Shown here piece by piece: positions 58,954 through 64,000 of a stretch of 64,000 nucleotides of DNA. The notes beneath the pieces are model-generated. The model made no database searches. It was given only the letters and a program-made list of their open reading frames with translations, and was not told the origin of the DNA. This DNA is from Bacteroidales bacterium (lineage in GTDB: Bacteria; Bacteroidota; Bacteroidia; Bacteroidales; WCHB1-69): positions 1-64,000 of the forward strand of contig JAFPVR010000064.1 of assembly GCA_017395245.1 (NCBI GenBank). Direction: 5' to 3'. The position numbers were made by a program, and so were the translations under genes. Within the stretch, counting starts at the first letter, position 1; each line of letters opens with the position of its first letter.

Positions 58954-59763
58954 ATGATTCTAATCGTCGGAAAATACGAACCTTTGGCAACCGAAATTGC
59001 TCGGAAATTCCGCGACATGCACTGCAGTGAAGGGGTGCAGGTCAGGAACAGCACCCGCTTGCTTGACTATATTGATGCGCATTGCCACGAAATCGGAATG
59101 CTGTTCTATGTGGATAAGAAGCAGACTGGTGACGCTGATTCTTCTGCGCGTTTGGAGCATCTGCAACTGTTATGGAGTACGGCATCCAAACACGCCATAC
59201 CGCTTTTTTTTCTTTTCTTTAAGTACAAATCCGATTATGCGATTGATAATCAGTTGGATAAATATGCATTTTGGATTGATAAACAGTTTAGGAAACCGCC
59301 GTTCCACTACCTTTTCAAGATGAGCGAGCTGTATGGATTGGAAGACAATGCCTCCGTGGTAGATGACTTTTACAGACAGATTGTCACGGCAGGCGCGGTT
59401 ACGGTTTTGCGGCGGCGGGATGATGAAGATAATTGGGTTGAGCGGCAGTTGGATTATCTATATGTCACGGACGTGGGGCGTGTGCTGTATTGGTTTGCGA
59501 CCCATCGTCCTGAAAGCGGGGTCTATGAACTGGGCGGCGGTTTCCCGCGTACGGATACCGCGGTCGTCGGCGCGATTTCCCGCGTTTTGAAGTTGTCCCC
59601 GCAAATCAGTTATGAAGAAATTTGGGAAAATTTTCCCCAAAGGGAACTACCCTGTTTGGTTGTAGATTTGTCAACATTGAGGCGAATCGGTTATAAAAAA
59701 CCGTTTTATACCCTTGAAAACGGGGTGAAATCCTATCTACATAGACCATTTTTGCCCAGATGA
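58954..59763 (+). CDS. Degenerate nucleotide-sugar epimerase-like protein
   Basis: A 269-residue protein with the C-terminal pattern of ADP-heptose 6-epimerases (HldD-like): LDYLYVTDVGRVLYWFATHR followed by PESGVYELGGGFPRT (about 167-201) and AVVGAISRVLKL. The N-terminal segment has VGKYEPLATEIARKF instead of the Rossmann GxxGxxG, and the Tyr-x3-Lys catalytic pair is not obvious (YLFKMSELYG is nearest). It therefore looks like a former SDR epimerase that has lost cofactor binding. It follows the T9SS operon with its own promoter and may be a structural or regulatory relative; no function is claimed. Confidence 0.55.
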   Translation: MILIVGKYEPLATEIARKFRDMHCSEGVQVRNSTRLLDYIDAHCHEIGMLFYVDKKQTGDADSSARLEHLQLLWSTASKHAIPLFFLFFKYKSDYAIDNQLDKYAFWIDKQFRKPPFHYLFKMSELYGLEDNASVVDDFYRQIVTAGAVTVLRRRDDEDNWVERQLDYLYVTDVGRVLYWFATHRPESGVYELGGGFPRTDTAVVGAISRVLKLSPQISYEEIWENFPQRELPCLVVDLSTLRRIGYKKPFYTLENGVKSYLHRPFLPR

Positions 59764-59836
59764 GATTTTAATAAACGGCTGTTGATAAAATTATTTCAAG
59801 AATTTTTTTTTTCGCCGTGGCATATCAAATATTTTA

Positions 59837-59844
59837 TATCTTTG
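59837..59844 (+). promoter_or_regulatory. Promoter -7 element (TATCTTTG) of recQ
   Basis: TATCTTTG followed by TACG, 61 bases before the ATG at 59905, in an AT-rich stretch. It supports recQ as a separate transcription unit. Confidence 0.65.
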
Positions 59845-59904
59845 TACGTAAATTTAGAATAGATAAAAACCATTGATTTATTGTCGAATTTAGATTGTTC
59901 TGGC

Positions 59905-62106
59905 ATGAAGAGAATAACGGATAAAGCTATTTATCAGACGTTGAAATCGGTTTTTGGCTTCGATACTTTTAAAGGCGATCAGCTGAAAATCATCAAAACG
60001 TTGTTGAAGGGAAAGGACTGTTTTGTGATTATGCCCACCGGCGGCGGCAAGTCGATGTGCTACCAGTTGCCTGCATTGATGAATGACGGCACAGCCATCG
60101 TCATCTCCCCGTTGATTGCGCTGATGAAGAACCAGGTGGACGCCATCCGCACGTTTGGCACCGACCGCGGCATCGCGCACTTCCTCAACTCCTCCCTCAA
60201 CAAAGCCGAGATTACCGAGGTGCGAAACGACATCGTTTCCGGCAAGACCAAACTGCTCTATGTCGCGCCCGAATCCCTGACAAAAGAAGAGAATGTGAAT
60301 TTCTTTCAGGATATTAACATCTCGTTCTACGCCATTGACGAGGCGCACTGTATTTCGGAATGGGGTCACGACTTCCGTCCGGAGTATCGCAACATCCGAA
60401 AAATCATCCAACAGATCGGAAAAGATGTGCCGGTGATTGCGTTGACCGCGACCGCTACGCCCAAAGTACAGAGCGACATCCAGAAAAATCTCGGCATGGA
60501 AAAGGCTGAAGTCTTCATCTCCTCGTTCAACCGCCCGAACCTCTACTACGAGATTCGTGAAAAGAATAAAGATGTTGATAAAGAGGTGGTTAAGTTTATT
60601 AAGAACCATCCTGGTAAGTCGGGCATCATCTATTGTCTGAGTCGCAAGAAGGTGGAGGAACTGGCCGTGCTGCTTCAGGAAAACGGCATCCGGGCGTTGC
60701 CTTACCACGCCGGTCTGGATTCCAAAACCCGTGTGCAGAACCAGGACGACTTCCTGATGGAGAAGGCCGAAATCATCGTGGCCACCATCGCATTTGGTAT
60801 GGGCATCGACAAACCCGACGTGCGTTTCGTGATTCACTACGACATGCCGAAGAGTCTTGAAGGCTATTACCAAGAGACTGGGCGCGCCGGTCGTGACGAC
60901 GGCGAAGGACTCTGCATCGCCTTCTATGATCCCAAAGATCTCAATAAACTGGAGAAATTCTCCGCCAAGAAGTCTGTTTCTGAGCAGGAAATCGTGAAAC
61001 AGCTCCTTGCGGAGACGGCTTCCTACGCCGAATCCACCAACTGCCGCCGCAAACACCTTCTCCACTACTTCGGCGAGAATTATTTGGAGGAGAATTGCCA
61101 CAACTGCGACAATTGCAACCATCCGAAACCCAAAATGGATGCTTCCGAACAGATTCAGCTTATGTTGGAAGTCGTGCAGGCTGTGAAACAGCAGTTTAAG
61201 GAAGACCAGATTGTGGACATTATCCACGGCAATAAAACGACGTCCATCCTGAAGTTCCATCACGAGAAGCTCAAACAGTTCGGCGAAGGCATGGACTACG
61301 ACGAAAAGTTCTGGTCCAATGTTATCCGTGTTGCCATTTTTGACAATCTAATTGCCAAAGACATTGAGAATTACGGCCTTCTGAAGATAACGGATAAAGG
61401 TAAGAAATATATGACAAATCCGTATCCAATCATGGCGATAAAGCCCGTCTCCGAAGAGGACGAGGATGAGGACGAAGCGGTGGATGCCGTCGCAGGAAAT
61501 GTCGAGGATGCCTTTGACACGGTGCTCTTTAGCCTGCTCAAAGACCTCCGCAAGACTATCTCCAAGGAGGAAAACCTCCCGCCGTTCATTATCTTCCAGG
61601 ATCCGTCGTTGGAGGATATGTGCATCCAGTACCCCATCACGATGGAGGAGATGACGCGCGTGACCGGCGTGGGCCCGGGCAAGGCGCAGAAGTACGGCCG
61701 CCGTTTTATCGAACTCATCAAACAGTATGTCGAGGAAAACGAAATCGACCGACCTCAGGACTTTGTGCTGAAAACCGTTGCCAAGAAATCTGCCAACAAA
61801 CTCTTTATCATTCAGGGTATTGACCATAAAATCAGTTTCGAGGACATCGCCATTGCCAAGGGCTTGGACATGGACGAGTTGCTGACCGAAATCGAACACA
61901 TTGTGGCGTCTGGCGCGAAAATCGACATCTCCTACTATATTGATGAAGAGATAGAACCCTACCATCAGGAGGAAATCATCGACTATTTTGCCAATGCCGA
62001 TTCCGACTCCGCCGAAGAGGCGTTGCGCGAACTCGGTGAAGACGAATACACGATGGAGGAGATCCGAATTATGCGTATCAAATACCTGTCGGATGTGGGA
62101 AATTAA
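59905..62106 (+). CDS. recQ: ATP-dependent DNA helicase RecQ
   Basis: A 733-residue RecQ-type helicase that unwinds DNA 3' to 5' in recombination and fork repair. Motif I is [16 protein letters not shown] (about 40-55), the DEAH box is [15 protein letters not shown] (about 140-154), and motif VI is [13 protein letters not shown]. The zinc-binding RQC part has [12 protein letters not shown] and CHNCDNC. An RQC winged helix and a C-terminal HRDC-like domain (near [15 protein letters not shown] and [11 protein letters not shown]) follow; a second helical extension of about 100 residues is longer than in Escherichia coli RecQ. The ATG at 59905 is preferred to an upstream TTG at 59881. Confidence 0.95.
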   Translation: MKRITDKAIYQTLKSVFGFDTFKGDQLKIIKTLLKGKDCFVIMPTGGGKSMCYQLPALMNDGTAIVISPLIALMKNQVDAIRTFGTDRGIAHFLNSSLNKAEITEVRNDIVSGKTKLLYVAPESLTKEENVNFFQDINISFYAIDEAHCISEWGHDFRPEYRNIRKIIQQIGKDVPVIALTATATPKVQSDIQKNLGMEKAEVFISSFNRPNLYYEIREKNKDVDKEVVKFIKNHPGKSGIIYCLSRKKVEELAVLLQENGIRALPYHAGLDSKTRVQNQDDFLMEKAEIIVATIAFGMGIDKPDVRFVIHYDMPKSLEGYYQETGRAGRDDGEGLCIAFYDPKDLNKLEKFSAKKSVSEQEIVKQLLAETASYAESTNCRRKHLLHYFGENYLEENCHNCDNCNHPKPKMDASEQIQLMLEVVQAVKQQFKEDQIVDIIHGNKTTSILKFHHEKLKQFGEGMDYDEKFWSNVIRVAIFDNLIAKDIENYGLLKITDKGKKYMTNPYPIMAIKPVSEEDEDEDEAVDAVAGNVEDAFDTVLFSLLKDLRKTISKEENLPPFIIFQDPSLEDMCIQYPITMEEMTRVTGVGPGKAQKYGRRFIELIKQYVEENEIDRPQDFVLKTVAKKSANKLFIIQGIDHKISFEDIAIAKGLDMDELLTEIEHIVASGAKIDISYYIDEEIEPYHQEEIIDYFANADSDSAEEALRELGEDEYTMEEIRIMRIKYLSDVGN

Positions 62107-62145
62107 GAATGCTGAATGTTGAATGCTGAATTAATAATTTAGAAT

Positions 62146-62934
62146 ATGATGGAAGAGAACGAAGAAATTGTGAATGATCCTCAGGAAACGGTTTCCGAAG
62201 AGGTGAAACAAGAAGTTGAACAAGCCGTCACGAAAGAGGAAACGGTGGCGGAAGCTACTGTGCAGGCTGCGCAAAAACTGGAACCGGAGTCTATTCCTGT
62301 GGAAGAGCCCAAGTCTTGCGAGAAAAAGTGCAACTGCCAGATGGCGCACTGGATTTTGGAGGGACTGTTAGCTGCGGCTGTGATTGCGCTGTTTATCCTG
62401 CATTTCGCCGGCAACGGAAAAAAGACCGCCGTCATAGAAAAACCGGCGGAAGTCGGCAACGGCGAAATTGTCTATATCAACATCGACACCATCAACGAGC
62501 ACTATGAATTGATCAAGATTTTGACGGATAGTATCGATGCGGACAAACAGAAGCAGGCTGTGGTGTTCCAGAACCGACAGAAGGCGCTGGAGCAGAAACT
62601 TGCTAATTTCCAGCAGAACTACAGTTCCGGTTCGCTGACCCCGCAGCAGGCGCAGTACGCCCAGCAGAGCTTGGAGGAAGAAAGTTCCCGTCTGCAGAGC
62701 GACTATGCCCAGGCATTGGAGTCGTTGGAGGCTCGCTATATCGCCGCGCAGAAGCAGATGAATGATTCGCTTCTTGCCGCTGCGAAGCGTGTAAACGCCT
62801 CGTATAATGCGTCTTACATTTTTGCCTATCAAGGCAGCGGTGGAAGCCAACTGCTATATGCGGATCCCGCCCACGACATCACCCAAGAGGTGCTCATTGA
62901 GTTGAACAAGTCGTTTAATAAGAAAAAGAAATGA
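62146..62934 (+). CDS. Membrane-anchored Skp/OmpH-like protein
   Basis: A 262-residue protein with an acidic cytoplasmic N terminus (residues 1-58, Glu-rich) and a Cys-containing segment CEKKCNCQ. One membrane helix (about 68-87, core LLAAAVIALFILHFAG) precedes a periplasmic OmpH/Skp-like domain starting VYINIDTINEHYELI, with the long coiled-coil tentacle (about 125-215) and the closing YIFAYQGSGGSQLLYADPAHDI pattern. Skp-like proteins hold outer-membrane proteins in the periplasm. The membrane anchor in place of a cleaved signal is seen in a subset of Bacteroidota proteins. The 39-base gap to recQ holds GAATGCT/GAATGTT short repeats. Confidence 0.8.
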   Translation: MMEENEEIVNDPQETVSEEVKQEVEQAVTKEETVAEATVQAAQKLEPESIPVEEPKSCEKKCNCQMAHWILEGLLAAAVIALFILHFAGNGKKTAVIEKPAEVGNGEIVYINIDTINEHYELIKILTDSIDADKQKQAVVFQNRQKALEQKLANFQQNYSSGSLTPQQAQYAQQSLEEESSRLQSDYAQALESLEARYIAAQKQMNDSLLAAAKRVNASYNASYIFAYQGSGGSQLLYADPAHDITQEVLIELNKSFNKKKK

Positions 62935-62939
62935 TTCCT

Positions 62940-62967
62940 GTAGAGACGTGACATGTCGCGTCTCCAC
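62940..62967. repeat. Dispersed palindrome (GTAGAGACG family), copy 10
   Basis: GTAGAGACGTGACA and TGTCGCGTCTCCAC, arms with two mismatches. It lies six bases after the OmpH-like stop and 21 bases before the next start; a frame opening at 62953 inside it is not the real start. Confidence 0.9.
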
Positions 62968-62988
62968 AAAAGACGTAAGGAATATAAC

Positions 62989-63549
62989 ATGGAGAAAGAA
63001 ACAAAACCTTTTGGTACACAGCATATTGTAATGCTAATTGTGGCTTTCGGCCTTTTGGCGGCGGCGTTGGCTTTTCTGGCCATCTCTAACCAAAACCAAA
63101 AGAAGCAAGCCATTGCCGACGAACAGGCTTTCTTGGATAGCCTGCACGTTTTCCCGCCTATCGATTTCGTTGATTCGCTGTATGGTCGCGTGGAGATGAA
63201 ACGTTATGAGGATGAATCGCCTAAAGTGGTGGTTTACTACGTGTTGGACAGCCTTGGCAATCCGACTGACGAGATCGCGCACGAGACTCATTTCTACGAG
63301 AACAAGCAGAAGTATATCGACGGTAACCGCGATGGGGATAGTCGTGACGGTCTTTGGTACGCCTACTTCCCCGACGGCACCGTGCAGACAAAGGCTTTCT
63401 ACGAGAACGGCAAGGAGGAAGGCCGCTATACAGTTTATTACTCCAATGGAAACGTCAGATATACAGGCGTTTATAACCATGGTGTGAAAACTGGCGAGTG
63501 GCGTTTTTATAATGAGGACGGCTCTTTGGCAAGGACTCAAACGTATTAA
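62989..63549 (+). CDS. YwqK/MORN-repeat protein with N-terminal anchor
   Basis: A 186-residue protein with a membrane anchor near the N terminus (about 14-34, core MLIVAFGLLAAALAFLAI). A beta-rich part follows with MORN-like repeats of the form G-x-W/Y-x-x-Y-x-x-G near the C terminus: DGLWYAYFPDGTVQTKAFY, EGRYTVYYSNGNVRYTGVY and TGEWRFYNEDGSLARTQTY. This arrangement is common in Bacteroidota (YwqK-type) and of uncertain function, with surface or lipid association proposed. The start at 62989 (MEKETKPFGTQ) is chosen since the earlier opening lies in the palindrome. Confidence 0.8.
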   Translation: MEKETKPFGTQHIVMLIVAFGLLAAALAFLAISNQNQKKQAIADEQAFLDSLHVFPPIDFVDSLYGRVEMKRYEDESPKVVVYYVLDSLGNPTDEIAHETHFYENKQKYIDGNRDGDSRDGLWYAYFPDGTVQTKAFYENGKEEGRYTVYYSNGNVRYTGVYNHGVKTGEWRFYNEDGSLARTQTY

Positions 63550-63605
63550 TGCACAGATTTTAGAACACGTAACAATTAAATAAATTAATAATCAAACAAT
63601 ATCTT

Positions 63606-64000
63606 ATGGAATTACCATTTGCAGAAGCGTGGAAAATCAAGATGGTGGAACCCATCAAGAAATCCACAAGAGAACAACGCGAAAAGTGGCTTGAGGAAGC
63701 CCACCAGAACATCTTCATGCTGAAGAGCGACTACGTTTACATCGATTTGTTGACCGACTCCGGTACGGGCGCCATGAGCGACCGTCAGTGGAGCGCGATG
63801 ATGATGGGCGACGAGAGCTACGGCGGTGCCCGCTCTTTCTATCACATGAAAGACACTATTACGGAACTGACTGGTTTCGAGTATGTTATCCCGACGCACC
63901 AAGGACGTGCCGCCGAGAACGTACTGTTCAGCTACTTGGTGAAACCGGGCAATATCGTTCCTGGCAACGCCCACTTCGACACCACCAAAGGCCATATCGA
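63606..64000 (+). CDS. tnaA: Tryptophanase, 5' part (cut by window end)
   Basis: The first 131 codons of a PLP-dependent beta-eliminating lyase. [34 protein letters not shown] (about 42-56), [15 protein letters not shown] and [14 protein letters not shown] match the start of tryptophanases of Bacteroidota, which convert tryptophan to indole, pyruvate and ammonia. Tyrosine phenol-lyase is close in sequence, but the N terminus and [10 protein letters not shown] agree better with tryptophanase. The frame is open at 64000; the PLP lysine and the rest of the gene lie outside the window. Confidence 0.9.
   Translation, partial: MELPFAEAWKIKMVEPIKKSTREQREKWLEEAHQNIFMLKSDYVYIDLLTDSGTGAMSDRQWSAMMMGDESYGGARSFYHMKDTITELTGFEYVIPTHQGRAAENVLFSYLVKPGNIVPGNAHFDTTKGHI

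Overview
The window is a piece of a Bacteroidales-type (Bacteroidota) chromosome. The evidence is a complete type IX secretion core operon (porP/K/L/M/N), two proteins with T9SS C-terminal sorting domains, a Bacteroidota-type tryptophanase, and promoters of the Bacteroidota form TAnnTTTG. No ribosomal RNA, tRNA or CRISPR array was recognised.

Layout. 1-2222: an ATP-grasp enzyme, short tandem repeats, a promoter followed by a structured leader that looks like a non-coding RNA, and a small helix-turn-helix protein. 2223-34422 (+ strand throughout, about 32 kb) is the centre of interest. It is a type VI secretion system (T6SS) of the Bacteroidota kind: ClpV/TssH, TssB, TssC, two Hcp/TssD, VgrG/TssI, a PAAR-like tip, an adaptor-like protein, a zinc-phospholipase-C-like effector with a broken gene after it, then TssG-like, TssK, TssE, TssF and an NlpC/P60 hydrolase. 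Between the tip and baseplate genes lies a full eukaryote-like ubiquitin conjugation set: a ubiquitin-like protein, a UBC-fold E2 with HPN motif and cysteine, a membrane-anchored JAMM/JAB peptidase, a membrane protein joining vWA, RING-like and FHA-like domains (E3 candidate), and a ThiF/UBA-type E1. Envelope proteins of unrecognised family (a periplasmic protein, a coiled-coil single-pass protein and an outer-membrane barrel) are interleaved with these genes. No TssJ, TssL or TssM is visible. Predicted topology puts the JAMM, RING and FHA domains on the cytoplasmic face with E1, E2 and Ubl, where the baseplate docks. A Cys-rich giant repeat protein and a smaller paralogue, both T9SS-secreted, sit just before the Ubl gene. 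The paralogue arose by a duplication that copied the first codons of the Ubl gene.

34423-38910: dispersed palindromes, a duplicated gene end, the relic of an AAA ATPase gene, and a two-gene minus-strand unit (lipoprotein plus large exported protein). 38925-42158: an M16 peptidase and a small membrane protein (minus strand). 42292-44700: an envelope acylation module (MBOAT, SGNH/DltD-like protein, 39-residue DltX-like microprotein). 44871-49004 (minus): 3-hydroxyacyl-CoA dehydrogenase, crotonase, an ECF sigma/anti-sigma/Spy-like unit, and a transketolase C-terminal subunit. 49085-58872: a large outer-membrane barrel protein, then the T9SS operon with a clear terminator. 58954-64000: a degenerate epimerase-like protein, RecQ, a Skp/OmpH-like membrane protein, a MORN/YwqK-like protein, and the start of tryptophanase, cut by the window end.

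Main message: a contractile injection system and a complete ubiquitin-like pathway appear to be one operon-like unit. Related bacterial E1/E2/JAB/RING neighbourhoods are known from comparative genomics, so novelty of the exact combination has to be tested by database search, which could not be done here.
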